Source: JAKVKY01 sp964293585 (GTDB lineage Bacteria > Bacillota > Negativicutes > Acidaminococcales > Acidaminococcaceae). From it: a stretch of DNA of 23,077 nucleotides. This document shows positions 7,549 through 15,960 of the stretch, in pieces. The DNA lies in NCBI GenBank assembly GCA_964293585.1, contig CAXYYS010000030.1, positions 1-23,077 of the forward strand. The letters run 5' to 3'. Positions within the stretch are counted from its first letter, which is position 1; the number at the start of each line of letters is the position of its first letter. The notes under the pieces are model-generated. The model was not told the DNA's origin. It saw nothing but the letters and a program-made list of their open reading frames with translations, and made no database searches. The position numbers were made by a program, and so were the translations under genes.

Positions 7549-7930
7549 ATGGAAAACTTGAATCAAAAACCTGATAGTAATCTTGTTATGTACACTACAG
7601 AAGATGGGTTGACCAAAATTACGGCTACCTTTGACGAAGAAACAGTTTGGTTATCTCTTGACCAGATGGCAGATTTATTCCAAAAAAATAAATCTACGAT
7701 TTCTCGTCATATTAAAAATATTTTTACGGAAGGTGAGTTGGAACAAAATTCATTTGTTGCAAATTATGCAACACCTGCTGCTGACGGAAAAAAATATAAT
7801 GAACAAAGCTAAAACTGAATATCGCAAATATCAGGTAAAAACCATTACTCCCGTAGAAGAAGCATATTTAAATACAGTGAAATTCCTCGCTAAAGATATT
7901 ACCAAAAAAAATAAATCTTCTACTGACTGA
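7549..7930 (+). pseudogene. RhuM-family DNA-binding protein, remnant with large internal deletion
   Basis: The first frame encodes the start of a RhuM-like protein: MYTTEDGLTKITATFDEETVWLS, then an HTH-like LDQMADLFQKNKSTISRHIKNIFTEGEL, then ATPAADGKKYN, after which it stops at 7812. A second frame then encodes what looks like the family's C-terminus (KAKTEYRKYQVKTITPVEEAYLNTVKFL) and stops at 7930. RhuM proteins I know of are about 300 residues or more, so roughly 200 central codons and the frame are lost at a junction near 7795-7805. An AAGGAGG site at 7542-7548 touches the first ATG, so the original start was more likely the TTG at 7558. The N-terminal 80-odd residues could still be translated as a small HTH protein. 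Confidence 0.75.
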
Positions 7931-7975
7931 TAACGATTGCTTTTGTTTAAAATTACTTGGATGTAACTGAACAAC

Positions 7976-8018
7976 AAATAGCCGTGAGGAAAAGAAAATC
8001 CCTTACGGCTATTTTTTC
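7976..8018. terminator. Hairpin terminator after the rhuM remnant
   Basis: A 14-bp stem with one wobble pair (AAATAGCCGTGAGG with CCTTACGGCTATTT) is followed by a T-run at 8012-8017 on the plus strand. An A-run on the other arm lets it act both ways. Confidence 0.75.
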
Positions 8019-8083
8019 AATATCGCTTTTACCCGGTATTTATAGTATCATATATATAATTAGAAGTTTTAGAGGAGTACGCT

Positions 8084-8758
8084 ATGACTATAACAGCAGA
8101 ACTATTCAAAGTACAGGATAAGGACTATGCGCTCTTTCACGGCAAATTAGTACCCACGGTTCCCAGGGCAAGTATTATCGGCGTCAGAGTACCGGAACTC
8201 AGGAAAATTGCTAAAAGGATCCAAGGATCTCCGGAAGCAGGTGCCTTTATCAATACCCTCCCTCATGCCTATTTTGACGAAAACATGCTGCACGCTTTGC
8301 TCATCTCGGAAAGCAAGGAGTACGCAGAATGCATCCGGGAACTCGATAAATTCTTACCTTATGTGGACAACTGGTCTGTCTGCGATATCATGTCTCCCAA
8401 AGTTTTTAAAAAAAATAAGGGGGCCTTGCTAATTAAAATCAGGCAGTGGTCCTCCTCAACGCAGGTATATGAATGCAGGTTTGGCATCAAGATGCTGATG
8501 AGTCATTTTCTGGATGCAGATTTTAGAAAGGAATATCTGCACATCCCTGCCGGTGTAAAATCCGATGCCTACTATATCAAAATGATGCTGGCCTGGTTTT
8601 TTGCCACCGCCCTCGCCAAACAATGGCGTGCCGCTATAATTTATTTGGAGCGTAAGCAGTTTGATAAATGGGTGCACAACAAGACCATCCAAAAGGCGTG
8701 TGAAAGCTATAGGATAACACCGGCACAAAAAGAATATTTACGAAGCTTAAAGAGATGA
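8084..8758 (+). CDS. AlkD-like DNA alkylation repair protein (HEAT-repeat)
   Basis: This 224-residue all-helical protein belongs to the DNA alkylation repair family (PF08713), whose characterised members are glycosylases that remove alkylated purines. Family blocks seen: GVRVPELRKIAKRI near residues 33-46; YVDNWSVCDIM (residues 93-103), which carries the Trp97 and Asp101 pair at the place of the catalytic WD..D motif; CRFGIKMLMSHF with Arg132; YYIKMMLAWFFATALA; and WVHNKTIQKACESYRI near the end. GAGGAG lies 8-13 nt before the ATG, and TATAAT at 8055-8060 is a likely -10. The protein is complete. Some members of this family lack activity, so glycosylase function is probable but not certain. 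Confidence 0.9.
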   Translation: MTITAELFKVQDKDYALFHGKLVPTVPRASIIGVRVPELRKIAKRIQGSPEAGAFINTLPHAYFDENMLHALLISESKEYAECIRELDKFLPYVDNWSVCDIMSPKVFKKNKGALLIKIRQWSSSTQVYECRFGIKMLMSHFLDADFRKEYLHIPAGVKSDAYYIKMMLAWFFATALAKQWRAAIIYLERKQFDKWVHNKTIQKACESYRITPAQKEYLRSLKR

Positions 8759-8771
8759 CCTCCTCAAAAAT

Positions 8772-8800
8772 TAGACATCTTTTGCCCTATATGTTAAAAT
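8772..8800 (+). promoter_or_regulatory. Promoter of the GNAT leader transcript
   Basis: TAGACA (8772-8777), 17 bp, then TAAAAT (8795-8800) preceded by TGT, an extended -10. The predicted start is near 8807, giving a leader of about 170 nt before the GNAT gene. Confidence 0.6.
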
Positions 8801-8818
8801 AATACCAGCTTAAATATA

Positions 8819-8944
8819 AGGGAGTGTCTTTTTGGACATTGTTTTTTAAGAAACGTTTAATGGCATAATTGCAACAGGTGACTTGTGTGGTCGCTTGTAT
8901 TGTTGTGCCTGGTAATGTTTCTTAGGGAGCAGTGTTTTTTATTT
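8819..8944 (+). ncRNA. Structured leader or small RNA of unknown class
   Basis: A short hairpin, AGTGTC-TTTTTG-GACATT, is followed by TTTTTT (to about 8849). It is followed at once by a long rod: AAGAAACGTT (from about 8850) pairs with AATGTTTCTT, with inner pairings TGGCA/TGCC, CAACA/TGTTG and GTGAC/GTCGC. AGCAGTG and TTTTTTATTTT come after it. No convincing ORF lies in it. It could be a leader that attenuates the GNAT gene or an independent small RNA. I do not recognise its class. Confidence 0.4.
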
Positions 8945-8978
8945 TATCTACCTTTATCTATAGAAAGGATTAAAAATC

Positions 8979-9650
8979 ATGACTAATATTCATGCCAACA
9001 AGACCCCCGCCAGCGCTTATCTTATCCGCCGGGAGGCTGCCAACGACTACCGCGAAACAGAAAACCTGGTGCGTAAAGCCTTCTGGAATCTATATGTTCC
9101 TGGATGTGGCGAGCACTATTTAGTCCACATTATGCGTACACACCCAGATTTTTTACCGGAATTAGACTTTGTGCTCGAAGTTGATGGTAAGATAATCGGC
9201 AGCATCATGTATACTAAAGCGAAGCTTACAAATACTACCGGAGCAGAAAAGGAAATCCTCACCTTCGGTCCGCTGGCCATTTTGCCGGCGTATCAGCGAA
9301 GGGGCTATGGCAAAATATTGCTGGAACATTCTTTTAAAAAGGCCCTCTCTTTGGGTTATGACACAATTGTAATATTCGGCAATCCTGGTAATTATATAAG
9401 CCGTGGCTTTATAAGCTGTAAAAAGCGCAATATTTGCCTTGCAGATGGGACCTTCCCCACGGCGATGCTGGTTAAAGAACTAAAACCAGGCTCTTGGGAC
9501 GGACGCGCATGGGTTTACTCTGACAGTCCGGTAATGCACATTCAAGAGGAAGATGTGCAGCGTTTCGATGAGACCTTGGAGCCACTGGAGAAAAAGTATC
9601 AGCCAAGCCAGGAGGAGTTTTTCATCTACAGTCACTCCTTTGTGCTTTAA
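8979..9650 (+). CDS. GNAT family N-acetyltransferase, 223 aa
   Basis: The protein has the acetyl-CoA binding segment of the GNAT fold: FGPLAILPAYQRRGYGKILLEHSF (residues 97-119), with the pyrophosphate loop Q106-R-R-G-Y-G111. The beta strand before it (DFVLEVDGKIIGSIMY) and the following LGYDTIVIFGNPGNYISRGF are also typical. The C-terminal 60 residues are an extension beyond the core, as in predicted acetyltransferases of the YhbS/COG3153 type. The substrate cannot be deduced. An AAAGGA site precedes the ATG. It is preceded by a structured leader and followed by a strong bidirectional terminator, so it is a single-gene unit. Confidence 0.9.
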   Translation: MTNIHANKTPASAYLIRREAANDYRETENLVRKAFWNLYVPGCGEHYLVHIMRTHPDFLPELDFVLEVDGKIIGSIMYTKAKLTNTTGAEKEILTFGPLAILPAYQRRGYGKILLEHSFKKALSLGYDTIVIFGNPGNYISRGFISCKKRNICLADGTFPTAMLVKELKPGSWDGRAWVYSDSPVMHIQEEDVQRFDETLEPLEKKYQPSQEEFFIYSHSFVL

Positions 9651-9718
9651 CGTTTTTACCATAAGATGCTTATGTCTTTTGCTCTGCCCGGCGCCAAACT
9701 TACCGGTTTAGAGGACAC

Positions 9719-9765
9719 AAAACCCCAATTCAGTACAAGACTGGATTGGGGTTTTAATTTTTTAT
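9719..9765. terminator. Bidirectional terminator between GNAT gene and hybrid kinase
   Basis: The arms AAAACCCCAATTCAG (9719-9733) and CTGGATTGGGGTTTT (9741-9755) form a 15-bp stem with one wobble. It is followed by AATTTTTT on the plus strand and ends in TTTT on the minus strand. It separates two convergent genes. Confidence 0.85.
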
Positions 9766-9850
9766 TGTGTCTACTTTTATTTTACCAATGCAGTTTTTTA
9801 GCTGCAGTGCTTTTTAACTTTATGTAATTATTACCCGCGCCACGGCAGTC

Positions 9851-12292
9851 TTACTGTACATGTTTTCTCAGGGCGGCATACAGGTCCGGCGGGTTAACCG
9901 GTTTAGCCAGATATGCGTTCATCCCCACCGCTTCGGCTTTCTTTATATCTTCGGCAAAAGCATTGGCCGACAGTCCGATAATCGGCGTGGTTCCCGCATC
10001 ACTGCGGTTCAGGCCGCGAATTTTCCTGGTGGTCTCGTACCCGTCCATGACCGGCATCCGGATGTCCATCACCACCACATCAAAATAGTTAAGAGGAGCA
10101 TTGGCAAAAATCTTCAGACCTTCCTGCCCGTTCTCCGCATCCGTCACCTGCATCCCCTGTTTTTGCAGCAGGGTATCGATAATCTTCCGGTTCAGAGGAT
10201 GGTCCTCGCACACCAGCACATGTTTCCCCTGTAACCTGGTGTTATCACTCTCCTCAGCGCGGTCTGCCGTCTTACCGGCATGCACCTGCTGTACCGTGAT
10301 GCAGTCCAGATCAAAGTCCATCCTGAAAGTGGAACCTTCATTAAGCTTGCTGGTAACCCCAATGGTCCCGTGCATGGCATCCAACAATTTCTTCACGATG
10401 GCCATCCCCAGACCGGTACCTTGCATCTTGTCCTGGTCTTCCCGGTCTTCCCGGGTAAAAGGTTCAAAGACTCGCTTTTGAAAATCTTCACTCATGCCGA
10501 TGCCATTATCTATGACCTCCACAGTCATATGCATCCGTCCCCGGGACAAGCCTTTTTCCCGGACCCGGTAGATGATTTTTCCGCCTTCCGGCGTATACTT
10601 GGACGCATTAGAAAGCAGGTTAAAGACAATCTGGTTGATATGCAGCTTGTCAAAAAGCGGTACCCGGTCCTCCAAAAAATCCACCATCTCAAAAGTCAGT
10701 GTCTGGCTGCGTCTCTTGAACACCGGTCCCAGGACAGAGTCAATGTAGGCCTGAAATTCGTCCACCGGATAAGGCTCCGGATGCAAATCGATGAGGCCGC
10801 TTTCCGCCCTGGACATATCCAGCACGTCATTGATGAGGCTGAGCAAAAACTTGGACGAAGTATCAATCTGATCCAGATTATCCCGTGCTTCCCGGGGTAG
10901 CTCCATTTCCCGGGTCAGGTAGGTCATGCCCAGGATGCCGTTAATGGGCGTACGGATATCGTGGCTCATGCGGCTTAAGAATTCCGACTTGGCCACGTTG
11001 GCAGCTTCTGCCGCTTTCTTGGCCTGTTCCAGCTCGGCAATCCTGGCCTGTTCCTCACGGTAGACTTCCGTCACATCTTGTTCCACCACCAGGATTTCTT
11101 TCTTATCTTCATTCAGCCAGTAATACACGATCTGCTTGCGCAAACATTCCTTATCTTCCGGCTGGTAATAAAACTGATACGCGACCACATGCTGAGGATT
11201 TTTTAGCAGGGCCTGCCTCAACACCTCAATCTCCGTGGCTTCCATAAACGCCTGGCGTTCAGCAGGGTCTATATGCTTCGTGGCCAGCCGTTGTCTTACC
11301 TCATCATAACCAAATTTTTTCCGTTCGATGCCGCCAAGCTCCGGCCAGGCGCCGTCCAGCAGGTCAAAAGCATTATTGATGGTATCAATCACGCCTATAT
11401 AATCGCAGCTGGTCCTGGCCATGCGGCTGATGATTTCCTGGTTGCGTTTCTGTTCGGTAATATCCGAGACATGACTAATGCCTTCAATATCTCCCGTGGC
11501 AGGATTCTGCGTCATATAAAATATAGTATGCACCCAGACCACGCCCCCGTAGGAAGTGCCGGTAGGATAATCCAGGTCCAGCTGTCTGGTGCCTTCTTTA
11601 AAAAGCTGCAGCAGATGAGCACAGTTATACTCCCGCATAATCTTCTGCTGTAATTTTTTGTTCAGGACCGTGGCCGCCGTAGCCGCAAAATGCTCGTCGG
11701 CCGTTTGGGTATGCAGGGTTTGCACCACAGAGGGGTAAGGGCTGTAACCATCCAGATACAGATTCTTGGACAAGTTCAGCTGAAAGCTGCCCACGGAATC
11801 CTGGTGGTTACCCATCAGTTGTTTGTATAACCGTTCATACTCTTCCTGGGCCAGTTTCTGAGCCGTTAAATTCCGGCTCATACCATAGGCCTTCACCGGT
11901 TTCCCCTGGGCGTCAAAGACCGTGGTTAAAGCAATGTGCATGTAACGTGGTTCTATGCCCGGCCGCAGCTTATACCACACATAGCAATCCGCTGCCGGCG
12001 CTCCCGCTTCCACCCGGTGGTACATATCCACAAAAGTTTCCACATAGGCCTCATCAATATACGCTACCAGTGATTGGGGCGCATTCTCAATAATTTTCGG
12101 CAGGCCGAACTTGTTACTATAATCACGGTTCGAAAAGTCGTCATCAGCCATGATGACACGGTGCTGCAGGATATCGTACTCCCACACCACCAGGTTGGCT
12201 TCCTTTACCGCAGCTTCGTATAAATTTTTAATTTCATCCCGGAATAAGTCATTGGTAGGTTCTGCCTGGGTATTCTTAGGCTCCTTACTCAT
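9851..12292 (-). CDS. Hybrid sensor histidine kinase (PAS-HisKA-HATPase-REC), soluble
   Basis: This 813-residue cytoplasmic protein has no signal peptide or membrane helix. The N-terminal 400 residues contain PAS-type sensor modules (VWEYDILQHRVIMADD; AYGMSRNLTAQKLAQEEYER; GISHVSDITEQKRNQEII; LVVEQDVTEVYREEQARI), each ending in a helix that leads on. A coiled linker (ELEQAKKAAEAANVAKSEF) joins HisKA (MSHDIRTPINGILGM, His444). The HATPase domain has NLLSNASKYT, DNGIGMS and GTGLGMAI. The C-terminal receiver has CEDHPLNRK and MDIRMPVMDGYE with Asp743. A longer frame opens at TTG 12310, but GGAAGGGAG lies inside that extension, 7 nt before the ATG at 12292, so the ATG is preferred. No output regulator is adjacent. 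Divergence from the minor-pilin genes hints at, but does not prove, a link. Confidence 0.93.
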   Translation of the reverse strand: MSKEPKNTQAEPTNDLFRDEIKNLYEAAVKEANLVVWEYDILQHRVIMADDDFSNRDYSNKFGLPKIIENAPQSLVAYIDEAYVETFVDMYHRVEAGAPAADCYVWYKLRPGIEPRYMHIALTTVFDAQGKPVKAYGMSRNLTAQKLAQEEYERLYKQLMGNHQDSVGSFQLNLSKNLYLDGYSPYPSVVQTLHTQTADEHFAATAATVLNKKLQQKIMREYNCAHLLQLFKEGTRQLDLDYPTGTSYGGVVWVHTIFYMTQNPATGDIEGISHVSDITEQKRNQEIISRMARTSCDYIGVIDTINNAFDLLDGAWPELGGIERKKFGYDEVRQRLATKHIDPAERQAFMEATEIEVLRQALLKNPQHVVAYQFYYQPEDKECLRKQIVYYWLNEDKKEILVVEQDVTEVYREEQARIAELEQAKKAAEAANVAKSEFLSRMSHDIRTPINGILGMTYLTREMELPREARDNLDQIDTSSKFLLSLINDVLDMSRAESGLIDLHPEPYPVDEFQAYIDSVLGPVFKRRSQTLTFEMVDFLEDRVPLFDKLHINQIVFNLLSNASKYTPEGGKIIYRVREKGLSRGRMHMTVEVIDNGIGMSEDFQKRVFEPFTREDREDQDKMQGTGLGMAIVKKLLDAMHGTIGVTSKLNEGSTFRMDFDLDCITVQQVHAGKTADRAEESDNTRLQGKHVLVCEDHPLNRKIIDTLLQKQGMQVTDAENGQEGLKIFANAPLNYFDVVVMDIRMPVMDGYETTRKIRGLNRSDAGTTPIIGLSANAFAEDIKKAEAVGMNAYLAKPVNPPDLYAALRKHVQ

Positions 12293-12643
12293 AAAAATAC
12301 TCCCTTCCAACGATGACGTTACTACCCTTTTCCCGAAAGTTTATATATCTTTCTGTTATTTTATGTATATTTATGATTATTATAGTCTATTATAGCAATT
12401 TAGTAAAATATTTTGAAAAAGATAAGCGGATCCGGTTATACCAATAAGTGGTATCAGCATTAATAGTCATAAATTTATGCACAATTTAATAATTTTATGA
12501 GATAATATAATATTTTTGCAAAATTATTTTTACCGTAGTAATACATTTTTTACTAATTTTGATAATGAAAAAGATAATTACCTGTGGTATAATCAAAATG
12601 ACCAAAATATGTATGTTAATATTTTTGGGAGGTTGGATAAATT
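12293..12643. promoter_or_regulatory. Divergent promoter region, hybrid kinase / minor pilins
   Basis: This 351-nt AT-rich gap has no gene. On the minus strand TATAAT (12394-12389) with TGC before it, and TTCAAA 17 bp upstream (12417-12412), would start the kinase transcript near 12382. On the plus strand TGGTATAAT (12585-12593) is a perfect extended -10 for the pilin genes, with GGGAGG at 12627-12632 as their ribosome site. A 5-bp inverted repeat, ATACC-8-GGTAT near 12438-12456, sits between them and could be an operator. Confidence 0.6.
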
Positions 12644-13126
12644 ATGAAGTCTTTATATAAACTATTAAAAGCTAAACAGGGCTTCTTCCTCGTGGACAGC
12701 ATGGTAAGCGTTTTGGTCCTGGCTATCGGGCTGGCTGCTTTGGCTGCGCTTTTTACCCAGGGTATTGCCTACATGCATAAAGCTGCGACCCGGGAAAAGG
12801 CCGTGCAGGTGGCAGCGGAACGTCTGGAACTTTTAAAGACGTTGGACGGTAAAACCGTTGCAGAACTGGATGACATGATCGCTACTCTCAATTCTAATGG
12901 TAAGAATGTAGTCCAGCCGGATAAAGCTACCACTCCTAATGAAAAATTTACGGCTAATATTGTACGCTCCGGGAATTTGACGAAGCTTAATACAGGAATA
13001 GCCAGTACCATAGTTGCTGACCAATATATGTATCCTGTGAGCGTGACGATTACCTGGACCAGTCCGGCCCAGGAAAGTTTTGTGATGAGCACCTATGTGA
13101 TGACCAGCGATACGACCGATACCTGA
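12644..13126 (+). CDS. PilV-like type IV minor prepilin, 160 aa
   Basis: The type III signal sequence is clear: a basic leader ending KAKQG at Gly13, then FFLVDSMVSVLVLAIGLAALAALFTQGIAYM, the hydrophobic helix that anchors the subunit and packs in the pilus core. Prepilin peptidase would cut after Gly13 and methylate Phe1. The usual Glu at mature position 5 is replaced by Asp. The rest is a small globular domain ending in beta-rich YPVSVTITWTS. Length and its place as first gene before PilW- and PilX-like genes fit PilV. GGGAGG lies 11 nt upstream of the ATG. Confidence 0.85.
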   Translation: MKSLYKLLKAKQGFFLVDSMVSVLVLAIGLAALAALFTQGIAYMHKAATREKAVQVAAERLELLKTLDGKTVAELDDMIATLNSNGKNVVQPDKATTPNEKFTANIVRSGNLTKLNTGIASTIVADQYMYPVSVTITWTSPAQESFVMSTYVMTSDTTDT

Positions 13127-13216
13127 TTGCAAAGACTGACGGGCAGGACCTAAGCGTTTTTATCTCCGTAACCTTGTGCATGGCGCCAGTGTAAGTGGCG
13201 GATAGTGAGGTATATG

Positions 13217-14659
13217 ATGAAAAAGAGGGCAGGTTTTACTCTGGTAGAATTAATAATCGCCATAGCAATCATGGCCATTGTCTTTGGCGGCCTGGTGGCT
13301 CTGTTTGGGCGTACATCCATCGCCTCCCGGACCGGCCTGAACCAGGAAAAGGCTTACGAAGAAGCGCGCCTGGTCATGGAGCAGTTAAAAACTTCTTTGC
13401 GCTATGCCAACAAAGATGAGATTAAAAATCAAAGCAATGCTGCGCCGGCCATAGGTGATACCTATGGCGCTGCTTCCACCTTAACCTATACCGGCTCCGC
13501 TTTCGACAAACATTGGGATGTAAGTAACGGCGCCAATGTTAATTATCAGGTGACGGTAGCCTGGACCGGCGGCAGCAACAATAAACAGATTCATGTGGTA
13601 ATCACGGACACGGATTCCAAAAAAGAACTGAAGAATATCACTTTCCCCAAGGAAGTTGCCAATAGCGCCTTTACAGGCGACGGGACGGATTTTCCTGTCC
13701 AATACGAAAAGTTTACGACAAATGACAATAAGGAATCCAATCTATATACGGTAACCCTGCCGGTACAATATCAGCTGAACGGCAGCGCCAAGATAGACAC
13801 CCTCACCAGTAAGGTTACGCCGACGGATTATAGTAACGGTACGATTAAGGTAGTTGATAATACTCCCATCGGGGCTTATCAGGCCACGGAAAATTTTATT
13901 GAAATCTTAAATAAATGGGAAGGCTACGGCACCAATTACGAACATGATTTAAAGACGGGCTGGTCTACATTAACAGCAGACGAGCAACAACTTGTTAAAG
14001 ATATTTATAACTACTTAAAAAAGTATAACGATCGCTACCGGGTGGCGAATAACCAATTACCGGATTTCAATCCTGAGAGTGCCTCTATCTGGTATCAGTT
14101 GACTAACAGGGCGCCCATCAGGGACTATTTCAAAAATGAATTTTTTGGCGGTTCCTTCCCCACCACTACTTTTAGCAACGGGGTGAAGATTTATACTAAA
14201 CCGTATGTCTTATATAAGCGTGACACCAGTAGTTTTTCTAATATTTTAAATGGAGGAGCGACTACGCCTTATGATCCCCCGGCCAGTGTCTTAATGGCCG
14301 GCAGTACAGATTTTAACAACCCCCTGGGGGATGATCAATATATCCGCTACGCTTTAATTGACGGTAAGTGGTATCAGGCGCGGCAGTATAAATATAATTA
14401 CGGCTGGACCTACTATAATCCTGCTTCGCAAAAGTGGGTAAGCATCTCCGATTCTAGTGGTAACGGTTGGTATACCACCCTGGATTATTATTATTATGGA
14501 TTTGCCTTATATTCCCGTGGTGAGTACATATGGCGTTCCTTAACCAGCACCGGTAATAGCTACTATTATAACTTCATTTATTACAATTCTAACACGGAAT
14601 ATTGCACCATTGATACCATCAAGGATTTTATCAAAAACAACTGGGATTTGATTAGTTGA
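13217..14659 (+). CDS. Large PilW-like minor prepilin with Tyr-rich C-terminal domain
   Basis: The leader MKKRAG is followed by FTLVELIIAIAIMAIVFGGLVALFGRTS, a canonical prepilin helix with Glu5. The mature protein is about 475 residues, far longer than ordinary minor pilins of 150-300. After the helix come LRYANKDE, FDKHW and FPV blocks shared with the gene at 15996. The C-terminal half is rich in Tyr, Trp and Asn, with stretches such as YKYNYGWTYYNP and LDYYYYGFALYSRGEYIW. The frame is open from GTG at 13205, but AGTGAGG lies 6 nt before the ATG at 13217, which gives a normal prepilin leader. It probably sits at the pilus tip or initiates assembly; the function of the large domain is unknown. 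Confidence 0.85.
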   Translation: MKKRAGFTLVELIIAIAIMAIVFGGLVALFGRTSIASRTGLNQEKAYEEARLVMEQLKTSLRYANKDEIKNQSNAAPAIGDTYGAASTLTYTGSAFDKHWDVSNGANVNYQVTVAWTGGSNNKQIHVVITDTDSKKELKNITFPKEVANSAFTGDGTDFPVQYEKFTTNDNKESNLYTVTLPVQYQLNGSAKIDTLTSKVTPTDYSNGTIKVVDNTPIGAYQATENFIEILNKWEGYGTNYEHDLKTGWSTLTADEQQLVKDIYNYLKKYNDRYRVANNQLPDFNPESASIWYQLTNRAPIRDYFKNEFFGGSFPTTTFSNGVKIYTKPYVLYKRDTSSFSNILNGGATTPYDPPASVLMAGSTDFNNPLGDDQYIRYALIDGKWYQARQYKYNYGWTYYNPASQKWVSISDSSGNGWYTTLDYYYYGFALYSRGEYIWRSLTSTGNSYYYNFIYYNSNTEYCTIDTIKDFIKNNWDLIS

Positions 14660-14699
14660 GCAGGTGAGTTATCAGATTTTGATAAAGAAGGGGGACAAA

Positions 14700-15917
14700 A
14701 TGAACGGGAAACGAGGTTCTGTCACCGTTATTGCTCTGGTTTTCCTCTTATTCCTGGCAATTTTAGCTGGCTCCTGGATTATTATGATGACCCAGGAAAA
14801 GACCAACGCCATGACAGACCAAAAACAGCAGCAGGCCTGGTATGCTGCCGAAGCATGTTATAAAAGGGCGCTCACACAAATAAAACAGAAAAACTCTGAT
14901 TGGACCTGGCTGACTTCAGCTACTAATTTTAATGCCAAAAAGTATAAGTTTTGGAATCTGCATAAACTACAAGAACTGGGAACGGGTATAGCTACAGAAC
15001 CGGTCTATGCCGTCTATATTTCTAACATTAGTACTCCCGGTACCGGTATTACTATTGCTTCGGGTACAAAATATGATATTACGTCGATTGGTGAATATAT
15101 GGGAGAACGGAAGGTTATTAGCCGTTCCTACACCACGGATTCCACGACGGATAGCGGAGGAACGATTACAGAAAATCCTATAACCACCACCGCTAGTAAT
15201 GCGTTAGTTGTTGCCAAGGGACAGGTAACTTTACAAGGCGCCGGTAATTCAGCGTCTTCGGGTAATATTTATAGCAACGCCACGGCCAAAATTACAAGTA
15301 ATAAAGGCGTCAAGCAATTGGGAAACTATACCGGCGCCGGTCTTAACTTGACAAGCCTGACCATACCGGACGAGGTCTTTAGCAGTAATAAATACAAAAA
15401 TGCGATGACGACAGTGGATTATATTAATTCACAGGTCACACAGTATGGCGGCTATACCATACAGGGTGGCGCAGGCACCTGTATTTATATTAAAGGCGGC
15501 GGTACTTTAAATCTCCTGGTACCCATTGTCGGACCTACGGATGATAGTGACGACCCTTTAACCATCGTGACCGATGGAGACTTGAAAATAGACGGAGCCA
15601 TCAGCGGTCGTGTACGTATTTTAGCCAAAGGCGAGATTTATTTACCGAGCACAGCCAATGTTGCCGATTATAGTAAATTGATGTTGGCAGCCAACGGAGG
15701 CTTAAGAATTTACCGTTCTATCATTTATGGTCTGCTCATAAGTGCAGGGAATATAGCTTATAATGACACCATCGCGCAGCCCCAGAGTTATTATTTCTAC
15801 GGCAAGATCCTGTCCGAAGGCTCCGTGGTCATGCATCTGGGCTATACTGAGTATTCAGACGCTGTAGCTTTAAGCACGGGCTTTACTTTTCCCACAACTG
15901 CAGTAACCGGCAGCTAA
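14700..15917 (+). CDS. PilX-like pilus assembly protein, 405 aa
   Basis: The protein starts MNGKRGSVTVIALVFLLFLAILAGSWIIMM, which matches the PilX N-terminal type: short basic leader, Gly, hydrophobic helix without Glu5. QQAWYAAEACYKRALTQIK follows, as in PilX-like proteins, whose helix is usually followed by AxxAAEAG. The C-terminal 250 residues contain short repeated beta turns (GDLKIDGAISGRVRILAKGEIYL; LLISAGNIAYN; YFYGKILSEGSVVMHLG) that suggest a beta-helix-like domain. The frame opens at 14664, but AAGGGGG 6 nt before the ATG at 14700 sets the start there. It follows the PilW-like gene by 40 nt, and a strong terminator follows it. Confidence 0.82.
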   Translation: MNGKRGSVTVIALVFLLFLAILAGSWIIMMTQEKTNAMTDQKQQQAWYAAEACYKRALTQIKQKNSDWTWLTSATNFNAKKYKFWNLHKLQELGTGIATEPVYAVYISNISTPGTGITIASGTKYDITSIGEYMGERKVISRSYTTDSTTDSGGTITENPITTTASNALVVAKGQVTLQGAGNSASSGNIYSNATAKITSNKGVKQLGNYTGAGLNLTSLTIPDEVFSSNKYKNAMTTVDYINSQVTQYGGYTIQGGAGTCIYIKGGGTLNLLVPIVGPTDDSDDPLTIVTDGDLKIDGAISGRVRILAKGEIYLPSTANVADYSKLMLAANGGLRIYRSIIYGLLISAGNIAYNDTIAQPQSYYFYGKILSEGSVVMHLGYTEYSDAVALSTGFTFPTTAVTGS

Positions 15918-15931
15918 GTAAATTTCCATAA

Positions 15932-15960
15932 GGGGGACTGCAGTAGCAGTCCCCCTTTTT
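15932..15960 (+). terminator. Strong terminator inside the pilin cluster
   Basis: A perfect 9-bp GC-rich stem (GGGGGACTG / CAGTCCCCC, loop CAGTAG) is followed by TTTTT. It lies between the PilX-like gene and the second PilW-like gene, so the latter would receive only read-through unless it has its own promoter. I see no clear promoter in the 35 nt between them. Confidence 0.85.

Noticed and set aside
9700..9780. GTGTCTAC near 9767 as the right end of an IS3-type element paired with 8756
   Set aside because: It lacks the expected match to the left-end sequence, and the DNA between holds only a GNAT gene and its terminator, no transposase.
10280..10900. 206-codon plus-strand frame opposite the hybrid kinase
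   Set aside because: It is antisense to the HisKA, ATPase and linker coding region, with no family resemblance and no start signals.
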